Source: Brachypterus glaber (Eukaryota; Arthropoda; Insecta; Coleoptera; Kateretidae). Taken from it: a stretch of DNA of 64,000 bases. The position numbers were made by a program, and so were the translations under genes. The stretch spans positions 12,168,019-12,232,018 of the forward strand of contig OY294054.1 of the NCBI GenBank assembly GCA_958510825.1, written 5' to 3'. Under the pieces are notes generated by a model. The model saw only the letters and a program-made list of their open reading frames with translations, had not been told where the DNA came from and made no database searches. Positions 24,285 through 39,200 of the stretch are shown here, piece after piece (the first letter of the stretch is position 1; each line of letters begins with the position of its first letter).

Positions 24285-27200
24285 AAGTTTGTTCAGGCTA
24301 AAAGCCACTTTACACGGAGCAATTTGTGCGCAAGTTTGATGCTATGCAAGTTTGTTGCAAGAAGGATTCAGTCACTGCGCATGCCTTCAGGCAAGTTTGA
24401 GGCCATTTTCGTGCCATCAAATTATTTAGAACATGTTCTATTTTTCGGCGATTTTCACACAAGTTTTACGGTTATTTTCGTGGTACCAACCTGGAAAAAT
24501 AGTTACCAAATCGATTTCATTTTACTAATATAGTAGCAACTGCACATGTTAATAATTATTATTATTAATAATAGGTCGGTCTGTCTAACTAAAAAACTTC
24601 CTTAAAAAAGCAAATGCTAGGTTATGTTTTTGTCAACAAACACAGAGACACGTCAAAATTGTCTGGTTGGCAGCACTGTTTACCTTGCAATATATAGCAC
24701 CAAACTTGCGTACAACTTGCTCCGTGAAAAGGCAAATCTATGTCCAATTGTCCTCATGCTATATCTGGCAGCAAACTTGCATAGCATCAAACTTGCGTAC
24801 AAATTGCTCCGTGTAAAGTGGTCTTAAGGGCAAGCCCTATTGAGCCTATAATACTATGCATATACAGTTAAGTTAAAATATAAAATTAAAACAGAGAAAA
24901 AAATAATAAAAAATAAAAAAAGAAAAATAAATAAATATTTAGTTCCAAAATTCATCTAGCCTATTCTTGAAGGTATTAAGCGATGGGGCCTGGACCACAT
25001 ACTCAGGCAGCGAATTCCACTCATTACAAATGCGGCAGGAACAAAAATGTTGACGGAAAGAAGTTCGATAATAATCATGAGCTATTCTGAGTGAATGACC
25101 ACGGAGGCGCGGATCATTATTAATCGTAAACATATGAGACATGTCAGTGCCAAAGAGATTGTGTAAAGCTCTATACACTAAAATTAGGTTACAACGTTTT
25201 CTTCTTGTCTCTAGAGATGTTAATTTGGTTAATCGTAGTCGTTCATCATAATTGGCTTCGCGAAGGGCTGGACACAGCTTTAGCACACGCCTCTGCATAA
25301 TTTCTATTTTAAATGAAATACTTTTCTACAGTCCACTGTGAAGAGTTTAATAATTCGTACCAGGTTGCCATATAATTTGGAATCGCCAGGCACTACCGGA
25401 TATCATTTTTACACACTTTTCTTATGAACTACTAACACGTTAAAAATAGATATTTATAACAGGCAGTTTAACTGACATTTTGCACGATCATATGATATAT
25501 TATGTTGACTTATTAGCTTTGTTTTGGTTAAGTGATTTTTTATGAAAAATCATTTTTTATTTCCTTCGATTTTTCTTTGGATTTATTTGCCTTATACGGC
25601 TACTAAATGCGGACGATAGTTACGGTGTAGGACAAAATAAGCATTTTACTTTCTCATAAAAGAAAGTATTGTGATGGAAAAAAAATCATTTTTGTTTTGC
25701 TTAAATCACCTTATTATATTATTCACAGCGCCTGCGCTAGAATAATATACGGTAGTTTCGAATTTTCCAAAATCGCCAAAAAACGTCTTAGACAAAAAAT
25801 TCTTGGACACAAATGTGCCTCATGAAAAATAAGAAACTTTGAAAATGTCCGTCTGTCCGTCTGTCTGGTGTCGCGTGTTTTTGTATACACGTAAATCAAG
25901 AACGAATAATCCGATCGACAGGAAAAATCTAGTTCTGTAAAGGGAAGATGCCTATTGTTTTTGAAAGTAATCACTTTAAAAACAAAAAAGTTATGGGGGA
26001 TTAAACTTTTAAAAAAATCGAAAAAAGCTGAAAGAAAATTACGATTAACGTAATTTTTTCAGGAAAAATTACTTTTATTATAAGCATACCCCGGACATTT
26101 GGAAGCTACAACACAGTGATCCTCAAACAAAAATAACCAAAATTTACCGTTCCATCAACGAATCATAATATAAAAAGAGCCAAAAATGAAAAACATCTGT
26201 CGAGAATTTTTTTATGACGAAAAACTTGATTTTTTTGGCGTAGAACTAGAGCATTTTGGGAAAATACACCATTTTTCACAAAAATTAGAAAATTTCTGTA
26301 TAGAGGCCCGCCCGTTTCGCACGCCCCTGGTTAAAATAAGTACCTACATGAAAATAACATACGAAGATGGGCCTTATTAAGATTATTTCACGTGCACAAC
26401 CTCGTTGCTATATATCAAAGGGTTCCCGAGTTATTAAATAAAAACCGAATTTTTTAGCCACTCTTAAAGGGGCGTAGCTTCCTTACGAAGCATTTTTAGA
26501 CATATGTTTATAGGAACTTTTTGTCATATTTTATTTTTATTACCTTGGGTAAGTTCGTATTTGAGCAAAATCGGTTGGGGGAAGGGGGGGTAAAAGGTGG
26601 TTATATTTTTGTTTTGGTCGTAATTTTTTTATTATTTATAATAGAAGAAAAGTTTAAAACCACATAAAACGTTAAATAAAACTAGACAAAAAATGTTATT
26701 ATCATTTTTTTTTCCAGCGCTTGGAGAGAGATTGATAGAGAAAGAGAAAGAGAAAGAGGTGCATATTAGGTAGAAATAACATTTTAAATATTTTAAATTA
26801 CATGAAGGAAAAATATTTATGTAAACAAGTTTTTTTTTAATTTTTATAACACATATGAACTTACGACCTACAGATACGATTTTATATTTGAGTCATTGTT
26901 ATAGTCTGCCACACGGAAAGAAAGCGCGCTCTCTTATTGACGTCATAAGCGTGCGTGCGTGCAAGTGAGAGGCACACACATTCTTTACATACTTTCGATA
27001 GCCACAGAACCATGGGTCAAACAATAACAGCCTGTTGTGTGTGCAGATTTTGTACTTGTTTCTGTGTTTAGTGGGTTGCTTTATGTATTGTTTAATAATT
27101 GTGCATATAAAACCGTTTTTGGTACACTGTGATAAAATCCAAATATAATATTTCTTTGGGTATAGTGTTAAAAATACACATTTATGTTGTTTAACGTATT

Positions 27201-30200
27201 GTATCATTTTTTACAGTGTAATAGTAAATAATAAAAAATATTTGCTAAAAATAAATAAATTGATAAAATTGTTGACTTGTTATTACCAAATATACTATTT
27301 GTATGTTAAACATGTTTATTAAAATTTGTATTTTTTTTACTTTCCCTTATGATAACCAATAAAAGGGAAAGTTTTGTCTTAGTAAACAAGATTTGAAATT
27401 TTTTTATTGCTTTGTTTTAATTTTTCGACGTTTAATATTCAAAAAACTGGTCGAGTGCAAGTAGATACTGAAAAATATTTTTCCTACGACCTAGTTAGTA
27501 GTTAGTGCCTATTTTTCACCCGTTGCCTATGACAACGGTTGGGAAGGTTTTGGTAAAAAAAGGATATTTTTTCCTGATTTAAGTAAAAACTACTTCGTGG
27601 TTTTTGTTCCTTACTTTGTTGCTTGGGTTTGTAGTAAAAAAAAGTGTATACATTTTTGAGATTTGTGATAATGATGAGATAATTTTTTTTTTTGACTTTT
27701 TGTCAAAAAAATATATTCTAAAAAAAAATCATACCTGGACTAGGTTATCGTTAATGCAATCTACTTGTATGCCAAATTTCATATGCCTAGCCGTGACAGA
27801 CAGACGGACAATTGAGCGATCTTTTGAGGGTTTTTTGTTTTTACAGTCAGTCAAGTAAGAGTGTCTCGCACTGTTTATTTAAGAATATATTTATACTATT
27901 TTTGTTACATTTAATTACAGTTAATGAATGGTAGATCAATTCAAATAACTTAGTAACTTGTCCAGTCTCCATTTGCGTCAATGATCGCCTGGCATCGTCG
28001 GGGCATACTTTGAACGAGATTTTTTGCATATTCTTTCGGCAAAGACCTCCATACTTTCCGAATTTCTCGTGATAGCTGCTTTAATGTGTATTATAAGGTA
28101 TACACAGTGTATAAGCTTGTGCTTAATGAATGACCACACATTCTCAATGGGGTTTGCGTCGGGCGATTGTGACGGCCAATCCAGCGTGATGATGTCGGAT
28201 GTCCTCTTTCACTGGCTACACAACTTGCTCCGATGTTTGTGTCGTTGTCCTCTTGGAGGATCCATGCTTATTTTTATCGCCATACCAACGTTTGGCAGTC
28301 GGAAAAAGAGCTTTTTTTGTAAATCTCGACTATTTTTTCAGCGTTCAAGTTGTACGTAAAGAGAAATAAAAATCCAAAACCTTTTTCCGAGAGACACCCC
28401 CAAACATGAATCTTTACGTGGTGTTTCACGGTTCGCTGGACCAGTCGGTTGGTGGAGGATGTCCAGGCCCGGGAGGTGATAACTTAACCCCAAAAGGAAG
28501 CTTCATCGGTAAAAATAACCTTGCTCCAGTCTCGATCGATGTTTCCCTTGGCCTATGCGAGTCGTTTTTCTCTGTGTTTTACTCAACAAAGGTTTCTTTA
28601 TTGTACTTCGCCACTTTAAGTCGTGAGTCTGGAGATGAGTACAAATTGTTTCATGTGATATATCCAAACCTTTTTGCATCAGTTTTATTGACCCTTGGCG
28701 CAGGGTTAATTGAGGATTCTGCGAAAAAAATGTTTAAAAGCATTTTTTCGTGCTTAGCCAACCTTTCCTGTTGTGCCACGTTCTGGTAAGTCGTCAACAT
28801 TTTTCGTTTTCGAGTATCATTTCACCCACTTGTTGACGAATGTCTTTGACTTTCCCATATACTTTGCAGCCGCTGTAGGCGTCATTTTCGGACCTTTCGG
28901 GTACAAACAGAGGAAGACAACCTCGAACCGTGATGCGTACGTAGCACTCATGTTTTAAGGTTCAGAAGGAGTCTCTATCCCCAAGGCATTGTCGGTCAGG
29001 AAATAAAGTATATCCCCGCAAAAAAAGTAGGGCTCTCTCTTACCGACTACACGCTATAGGCGACACGCTCTTACCTGACCGACTGTAAGTTACTGAACCC
29101 TAAAAAGCTGATTTCTGAAAAAAAATCTGCTGGCCGGTCTGTCCGGGAAAATTTATTACCACGATAGAGTTCTTTGGGCCATAAGTTTTTTATCCAAAGT
29201 TCTCATCTAGGATTGGTTGTGGTAAAATTCGGTCTGGAGTAAGGGTATCAAAGGCGACAACTTACTAAATTGGTCGTAAGACATAAAATTTTGCTGTGTA
29301 ATAGGAGATTTTTTATTTATTTTTAAATCGTTTTTTTTACATTTTTTTACATAATGTAAATAAAAATTATACCACTTACCAATATAAGAATATTTTGATG
29401 CAGATAGTCCCCCGTCTGGTCCTTGGGCCCTCCTTAAACCAAATTCGAACAATTTCATATTTCCCGCTGCCATCCGGTACCGCGCAGCATTTGTTGCCAT
29501 TAAACTAAAAATAAATATTTTATTTATTATTCATTTAAATTTTGTTCCTTTAAAATATAATTTAGAAACCAGAGTTTATTTTAACGTGCAGTTGGACTTA
29601 AAATGTGCAGTAAAAAATAGAACAAATATTTAATGAAAATACTAAAGAAAATATTTTAAAAGTAACAAAATTTTTTATTAATAAAACACAAATCAACAAT
29701 GCTTTCTAATTTTTTATTTTACAGTGTTTTGCTCGAAAAATTACCCGCATTTTCTAGTGTTTCTAACTGCTAATGATTTTTAACTGTTACAAATAAAATC
29801 GTGGGTGTAAATTAGGAAAAACAACCAGTTTACCCTTGCGGTACTTCATTAGTCTTTACGTAAAAATTACATATAAATTATCCCTTGTTTGGTAAAATGA
29901 TAGTAGATAACAAATTCTCTTCTACATTTCTGGCCACAAAATTAGGTTTATTTTAAAACTACTAGAATAAAAGCATGTAAAAAAGCTTACCTTGCATAAT
30001 TTACCAAAGTCAAAAAAGTAGTTTCTAATAGTTGTACTATTATAAGTGGTCCTTCAATCCTTAATAAAGGTATTCTAAAAAAATAATAATTTAGAAAAGT
30101 TGTTGTATTCACATAGATTTTTTCAGCAAGAATTACCGTTGAAAGGCAATGGCACTAATCGAATTTTTACCGTGTAATACGATAGAAAACACATTTTTTT

Positions 30201-33200
30201 ACACTAAGGAATAGTAAAAGGGTGCTTTGAAATTTGGTGCTATAGGAGAATTTTAGGAAAATATCAACGGTAAAAATCTTTGGTTGTAATTACCCTGCTG
30301 AAAATGACGGGTCTGGGCGGGTATAAATGGTGCATAAACCGGACTTGTGCGGATGAAATTCACCCGCTCAAGTCCGGTCTATGCAACATTTATACCCGCT
30401 CACACCCGTCATTTTAAATAGGGTATTTACTGGGTTTAAAGGGTAATTTTTGCTGAAAATTTTTCATGCAGTTTGGGGTATTTCAAAAAAGACGAATTTC
30501 TGAAAATTTTAAGTTCCCCCTCATGAAGTAAAAAATACGATAACCAAATTCTGTGAAAAATTTTAGCTAAAAAAATATTTTTTTTTATAAGGCACTATTT
30601 TTTTATTTAAATATATCTGGTATACCATGTAATGCAAAATGCAAAAATATAAATCTGTGCCAAATTTTAACTTTAAAAAACGAAATTTTGCATCAACCTA
30701 CTTCATTTAAAAATTAAACAATCAATAACTTATTTTTTTTTCAGTTTTCAAATAGGCGGGAGGGGTTAATTTTATTGTTTTTAGCCTACATTTTGGCAGA
30801 GAATCTTTTTTTATTGTTTTTTTTTAATTTTTAAATAATGTAGGTCCATGTCAGATTTCATTTCCTGAGCTAAAGTTTGGCACATATTTAATTTTTTGCA
30901 TTTTGCATGATATGGTATGCCAGATATATTTAGTTAAAAAAGAATAATGCCTTACATTATAATGTATAATAATAATATTATTATTATTTATGTATATAGT
31001 TTGATTCAGAAATAAGGTACAAAATTTTAAAGGGTGACTCTAGGTCAAAAAATATGTAAAAAAGAAGTTTCTATAAAGGTTGGTCAGAATATGCTAGAAT
31101 TTTCGCCAAAACGGTTGGTCTACGGTGTTACATAAAGAGTACCTTTTTTACGTATTTTTAATCAAATATTAATATTGAGAAAATGTCAAAGAATCTACAG
31201 ATACAAAAGTTTGGGGCAAAAAAGTGACATCGTCCCCCCATTTTACACGTCCCTGGTTAAACCTACCAAATAAGAATTACATAAAATAAAATCATTACTG
31301 TAGTTCATGGGGTTCCAGAGATATTAATTAATAACTACTTTTCAGATGTACCCTTAGGGTTGATCTCCCTTAGGACTCATTTCCGGATTAACCTTTATAC
31401 GTTTTTTTTTTCATATTTTTGGACCTAGAATCGCCCCTTAAAATTTTGTACTATATTTCTGATTCACCCTGTATATAAAAAAAAAATTCTAATTTTCAAA
31501 TTAAGTGGGGCAGACCTAGGCAGACCCTAGTTTTATTTTCTTTCAACTGAAATTTTCAACAGAATTTTGTTATGGTATATTTCAACACATAAGGGAGGAA
31601 CTTAAAATGTTTTAAAAAATCGTTTTTTTTTTAAATATCCTAAAGCGGGTTATCAAATATGTTTACTTTGGAAATGCTACTGATCCCTCTTGCATCGCAT
31701 ATAATCGAATGCTTTTTGCGGATACTGTGCCTAAAAATGTGTAGAATTCTTCTTCTATTGTTGGTGGTAACGTCTCCTTTAAATACTCTATATCTAAAAA
31801 TATATTATTTAGTTACAAAAATAGATCTAAATCAAGTATCTGATATGTCAATTGTAGATCTATGCCTTAACGGCGAAGAAGATTTATATAAAACTTTCAA
31901 AGAGTAATTTTTTTTTTTACTTTTTAATTTTTTAATTGTTATTTTTTAATAAAAAAAATATACAGGGTGTTTTTTATTAATCTCTAAAAACTTTCTAATT
32001 AAAGTAAAGAGAATATTCTTCTTCAGGGGCCATACTGTAATTACGTAACGCAATTTCGACACCCCTCCCCCGAGGGCCCCATGTAATGCTTCGTAACGCT
32101 ATTACTTACCCCCTCTATAAATACGTATCTCTAGAAGCCAAGACCTACCCTAACAAAATTTTTGGTATCTACACATGCGCTGGCAGAGATCAAAATAATA
32201 ACGTAAACCAAAAAAAAACACCAAACCAACCAAACCACCATTAACGTAAACCATTGCCTTCCATTAAAAAAAAGACACTCAAAACCAGCAAAAAACCAAG
32301 CGCATGCGTAGATGGCGGAATACTTTCCTCCCGTTATCCCCTTCTCTGAGCACTACCCCCTCTCCCCTTTAGTAAAATATCATCTTAGAACACAAGTTAT
32401 CTTCCGAAAATTTGTCTCGGTTTTTTCATAAATATATCCAACTTTGTTTTTTTTTTAATGGTACACCCTGTATATTTTAGTACCGACAGGTAAACACTAC
32501 CGTTCTGAAAGTATAAAGAAACCACTATAATACTGAAATAAAAATAGATGGAACTACTATTCTAAAATTAATTGTTTTGGAGAAAAACATTTTAAAAATT
32601 AAAGTTTTGGATTTAGACGAGTCACTTAATTAATTAATTAGTTTTATACGTTTATGTTTAAATAAGGGAGCGTTCAAGTATTACGTAACGCGCTAGGGGG
32701 GCTGGGGAGCCCTCGAAAACGTTACACCGCGTTACAGAGGGGTGGTGGGCGTCAGTAATGTTACGTAACACTTAAATAATTAAAACTTAAAATGTTTATT
32801 CAGTGTCGGAATTGGATTTTTTTTACCCCTGCCAAAACTTTTGTTGACAAAAAAAGGTCCTAACCTCCGAAGATGACTAAAAAAAAGGTCATCACCTTTT
32901 TTTTGCCCTGCCAAAATTTTTATAATAACCCCAGGAGACCCAACGTAGGGGACGGATTCCTTGCAAATTTTATTGCACACGGCGAGGTTAACAGTTCACT
33001 AAATCCTCTAAACAAAAACAAATTAGAGATGAAAAACCATAGCCAATAACCGGTTTTCGGTTAACCGGTTGCGGAAATTACATCAGACCGGTTTTAGGTT
33101 CAAACACGGAAGCAATAACCGGTTAAAAACCGGTTTAAACCACAAAGAAAAATTTCCTTTAATTTTTTTTACTTCTTTTTGTAAAAAAAATGTTACGTAA

Positions 33201-36200
33201 CAAATTGGGGGGGGGGTCTCGAAAATGTAACGCCGCGTTAATTGGGGGGGGGGGGGGTTCAACAATGGACAAATTTTGCGTTACGTAATACTTGAACTAT
33301 TAATGTCAGAATAGTTGCATTTAACTCTTTGTTTATTTTCCTTATACAGCGGTCCCGAATCTCAAAATTCCGGTTAAATGTTTTTTTTTTTTTTTGATTT
33401 TAACTTTTTTATTTTTTTTTATTTTTTTTTTTTTTTTTGAATTATTAGTTAATATTTCTTTCCGAGTATACTAATTTTAATTTATGTTTAATGCTATTTC
33501 GTAGTAAAATTAGGTGCGTGACAGTTTATTTACTTTGATAATACACTAGTTAAACAGTAATTATAAATTTTAATTTAAATACCACCGTATAATTGGGTAG
33601 GCAAATTTAAAAACCATTTTCTCGTTATGAATATTTTATATGCACGTAATTTTTCCAAAAACGACGAAAAAAACAAATTAACATCAAGTAAAATAATGTC
33701 ACATGAGTTTTAATGGAAAGGCCTGTATATTTTTAAGTATTTAAATAAAGATTTTTACGGAGACTTCAACAACGTATAATTTCGATATGATTTAACCAAC
33801 GAACTAATAACTCTTCTCTCTAGAATAGGCATTTCATTCGATAAAACTGACAAAAACGTCGGCAACATAAACATTCGTCTGTCTTACTCGCACATCTTTG
33901 TTCTAACAGAGACAACAATACCAGTTACTGGTAACTGTTATTGTTCAGGCCTGAATATACCTACTATTTGTTTACAAACAAACCGAGATGCTGGCGATAA
34001 TTTATTTTAACGGTATGTGTATTCTAGAAAGAAGAGTTATTAGTTCGTTGGATTTAACCCTTGTTAATAACGATTAAAAAACATGTATAGTATGCCATAA
34101 TATACAGGGTGTTGAAAAAAACAACTTATATTGACATCTTCTACATTCAAAAATACGAAAAAAAAGTTCCCATAAAGGTTGGTCCGGAAATAAGTCCTAG
34201 GGGAGCTACGGCCCTTCTAAGGGTACGCCTGAAAATAAGTTTTTATTTAATATATCTGGACTCTATGAACTACAGTAATTAATTTTATCCAATACATACA
34301 GATAATAAGACAATTACCAGCGTTATTTTAAATAGATAAACTCAATAATAACCCCCGCGTGACTTTTACTTTATTAAGTGGATAATTATTTATTTTACCC
34401 ACTCAACGGTCACTTGTCAAATTATTTTCTTGTAAATGTCATTAAAATTTTTAATAAAAATATGAATTCCTAAGCTATTTATTGAATAAAACCTTGTATG
34501 ACACTCATGGGTAAACCGATATTGCCCTCTCGAAAATTAACCTGCTTGGCTGACGCCTCGCAGGTTAATTTTCTCATGGGCAATATCTTACTTTACCCAC
34601 TAGTACCATAAATAACTAATTTCACATGGCCTAACACTGATAAAGGCTATCATTTTATGTAATATTTGTTTGGTAATTTTTTACCAGGGTCCCAAAACTT
34701 TTTTGTCTGTAGTTTTTTTACATTTCCCGAATAGATTGTGATTCCTTAGTTAAAAATACATAGAAAAAGGGAAAGAGTACCTTTTTCTATGTATTTCATC
34801 ATAGTTTATTCTAGAAATGTAAAAAAAAACAAACCATAGGTGCTCTATTATAGGGACAACGGATTTCAAGAAAGTTGCACTTAAAGAGCATTAAAAATCG
34901 AATTAAAAAATTGTGCAAATAAAAATTTAGTACTGCGGGATGATTCTGCATTAAAAAGTATGAAAAAAGTTCGTAAGAATAAACACATTTTAAGCGTCAG
35001 TAGCTCCCTTAAAAGAGATGAACATTTGTGTATGGGAACTTTTTTCATAGTTTTTGATGTAGAATTACCCTGAATTAATAAAACTTTTATTGGCGCATTT
35101 TTTAGTTCCAATTTTGCATGTTCAGAACGTGAAATTATCAGCAATGATCTCAACAACGGTTGGCCCTACAGTGTTACATAAAGGGTACCTTTTTTATGTA
35201 TTTTTAATTGAGGACTTTTTATTGAGAAAATAAAAAAAAAACTACAAAGAAATTTGGGGCAAAAGAGTGACAAGTGAGTTCAGAAGTGTATCTAGATCCT
35301 GAAGACTACAGGAGGGTAGTAGCTCCTTTAGGGCTCATTTCCGAACCAACCTTTATGGAAACTTTTTTTATGTTTTTGGTTTTAGAATCACCCCCCCCCC
35401 TAAAATGTTGTGACCCATTTCCGATTCACCCTGCATTATGCTAATAGCACACACAAAGTAATTTTGATATTTACCACTATCTGAATAATGAAATTTTTCC
35501 AAAAATTTCAAACATTCTTCCAGTCCAGCAAAAATAGTAAATTCGCCCTGAAACGGATTTTTTCGAAAAAACAAATCAAAAACAGCGTGGTCCTTTATTT
35601 TTCCTGATTTCCAGTATGCATAGGCCATAGTTATTTGATATAAATCTGTAAAAAAAAAGTGGCTTAGATTATTTTTAGGAATAAAAATCTTGATGAGAAT
35701 TCTAATAAACTCAAAATTGTCAGAAAACATCAATTTAATTGATGGAAATATTTATACCATATTATACTTCATTATTTTTTCCCAGCTGTATTTTATACCG
35801 GGTGTCCCAGATTTTACTTCCCGGCCAATATATCCGTTATTTTAAAAGATAAAAACTTAATTCAAAAGACGTATTAAATGGGCGTCAAAAGTACTTTTAA
35901 ATCTCACAGCAAAACACCCCTCATTAAATCACCCCCTTGGAACCACCCCAAACTTCTTTTTTTCAAGTGGCACCCGCATATTTTTTTAGTGATTATAAAA
36001 TCACTTCAAATTCTGAATTCAACGGTGTATTACACTTTGTATTTACCTTAAGGGGAAGTAGTCTAAAATAAAAAAATATCATATATATATATATTTTTTT
36101 TTTTGAACAAATTTAAATTTTTTTTCAAAATTTTTAAACATTTTCAAAAAACTTAAAAAAAAATAAAAAATTTTCAATTTTTCCCAAAAAAAAAATTATT

Positions 36201-39200
36201 TTTTTATTTTAAGCTACTTCTTCTTAGGGTAAATACAAAGTGTAATACACCGTTGAATTCAGAATTTGAAGTGCTTTTATAATCACTAAAAAAAATATGC
36301 GGGTCTCACTTGAAAAAAAAAGTTTAGGGTGGTTCTAAGGGGGTGAGTCAATGAGCGGTGTGTTTTGGTATGGGATTTAAAAGTACTTTATTTCCCATTT
36401 AATATGTTTTTTGAATTAAGTTTTTATCTTTTAAAATGACGGAGATGTTGGCCGGGAAGTAAAATCTGGAACACCCGGTATATGTCTTAAAGTACATTTA
36501 AATTAAGGGTTCCTTTGGGTGCTAAAAGCCCCAAAAAGGTGGTGAAATGGGGAACTCAAAAAATATATTTTTAACTTACCGAATCAAACACATACATTTA
36601 TTAAATTTAGATTAGTCTATTTTCAGTTTTACACAGTTATTCAGCAGACCAACGTGTAAAAAAAGACTTTAAAAAGTTCATTTGAAATTTGTCAATATTA
36701 AAAAGTCAAAAGAATTTTCATTTCATCAAAATATCATTTCATAAATTCTCATTTCTTTAGAGAATCAAATAATAGAGGTGAAGGTGGTAATATGGAACCC
36801 CTGTTCGTTTTTTATCTATAAAACAGCTTAACACGCTTGCTACCAAGAATTTTTGAAGAAAATTCCAAAAAGTCCAAAAAGTCCAATTTTTTTAACCTTA
36901 TTTCAAACCCCCAACTTTTTTTAAATGCAGGCCAGTGTTATTAGCATATAAGCAAGCTGTTCTTTCGTTCATGAGCGTAGCATAAAATCAGCACTGATTA
37001 GAAGCGACCGCAAGACGCCTGTCCCCACTCTGGAAAACGCAACGCCAGTGTATCTATGATAAAAGCTAAAATATATGACAAAAGATGACTCATAGCTCTC
37101 AACTCCCCGGGCTATGGGTATGAATTATTATTTATAATTACTCACAGTAAAAATACATATATCGATTTATCTTTAAAATTAGATAAAATAATTAGGAAAT
37201 TTCTATAAAAAAAAACTAAACCTTGTCCTGTGTTGCCATTTACAATAATTGTTATCATTTTAATTTAATTTCTTTTTAGCGATTTATCAGCGCGAAATTC
37301 TCATGTAGAAAGGGAGTTCCCCCAGAGAATGATTCATTGTAAAAACCGAAACGACATAACTGAATATTTTGTTGCCAGGGCGAAGAAGATTTAGTGGGGG
37401 GGAGAAGGTCGAAAATCACAATTTTTTTAGTCTAAAATTATAACTTTTATCCCCTTTGAAAAAATACTTGATGACTAATAAAAAGCGTTCCCACTATTGC
37501 TGTCTTGTATTTGCTTGGGGACTAAAAATTTGATTCACAAAAAAAAGTTGAAAATTTTACGAAAAAAAATGGAAATTTCATGAAAAACAACTAAAAATAC
37601 AAAAGTTGTTAATTTTATAACTAAATTATTTATATTTTTACTCAATATTTATTTTTTTACTTGTAAAAACTGCGAAAATACAAATAAATTAATATAAAAA
37701 TTCTAAATTTTGCACTTTTATTGATTAAAAGACCTCGGTCAATAGCCTATTGGAATTTCCAATAAAGATTTTTTTATTATTATTTAATTAATTAATTCCA
37801 AAAAATTGTTAATTTCAAGAAATATAAATCAAAAAGTTGTTAATTTTATAATATAACATTTATGGTCAATGGTAAAACTATAAATAAAATAAAATTGGAT
37901 GTCTACAAGACGATATTTTGAATTATATCATGAAACGCAATTTTTTTTTACTTCCGCTTTAACCGGAAACGACCCCTATTTTTGATTTTTAAATGGAACA
38001 CCCTGTTTTTGTCAAATTTTGACATCTTTTGTAATTTTTTAAATCATATTTTGTTTCAGATTTTTTTATCTGGAAAGTTACTAAATCTATTAATTTTTGA
38101 TTAAATATCTATTCATTTTTGATTAAATATTGGTAGAAAAATATAATTCAAAAAATTGTTTACCTTCGATTTTAAACGAAAACTAAACTTGGAAAAACAC
38201 ATTTTTTCCTTTAACTCAAAATGTTTCTTAATAACATCTATGACTCATCAATATGATCAGAAAGATATTTTTTTCCTCTTTACAATGATACCAAAAAGTT
38301 AATATTATTTTTTTATAATTTCTTTAAATAAAAGAAATTTGTAAACATAATAATACGATCGCACGCTTAAGAAATGGAGTAAGGCGCGTGCGACGCGTAT
38401 ATTATTTTAAAAACTTATATTATTTTAAATTATGAAAATTATTACCCTTTTGGTATCATTGTAAAGAGGAAAAAAATATCTTTTTAATCGTATTGACGAG
38501 CCATAGACGTTATTAAGCAAAAATTTGAGTTTAAGCAAAAAAATGTGTTTTTCCAAGATTAGTTTTCATGTAAAATCTAAAGAAAACTATTTTTTAATAA
38601 ATTGTATTTTTCTACCAATATTTGATGCAAAATAAATAGATTAAATGACAAAAAAAGTCAAAATTTGACAAAAACACAGAATAGAGAATCCAAAAATGTG
38701 AAAATATACAGGGTATTCCATTTAAAAATCAAAAGTAGGGGTCGTTTTCGGTTAAACCGGAAGTGAAAAAAAATTACATTATATGATATAATTCAAAATT
38801 TGGTCTTATAGGCACCCTGTAAATTTTATTCTTTTATATCTAAGAATAAAAAAGTTATAGGGGCGAGCCACCTTTGAAAAACACCGGGTATATTTCGTAT
38901 GGACTTTTTACATTGCACAATGTTACATTTTATATCAGTTAAATTTTATTAGTTTAAAAGTCATGAAATAAACCATTTTTTAAAAATTGTTTGATTTTTT
39001 TAAAGAAATTTTGACGAAAATTCCCATTTTTAACCCTATTTTAAAGTCCCATAAATTGCTCCAAAAAAATTAAAAAATATGTGGGCAAATAGAGAATTTT
39101 ATAAGCTTTAAAATGATGTATCACACGACCCCCTTTCTATTAAAAAAATTCTTCCATTGCCCCCCTGCCTTTATTGTGCCCCCAATCATACCAAATATAT

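Noticed and set aside
28024..28789. Two plus-strand frames of 111 and 127 codons
   Set aside because: They are the antisense of the Tc1-like transposase remnant, whose minus-strand motifs are clear.
31659..31907. 82-codon plus-strand frame
   Set aside because: Antisense shadow of NAPRT exon 3.
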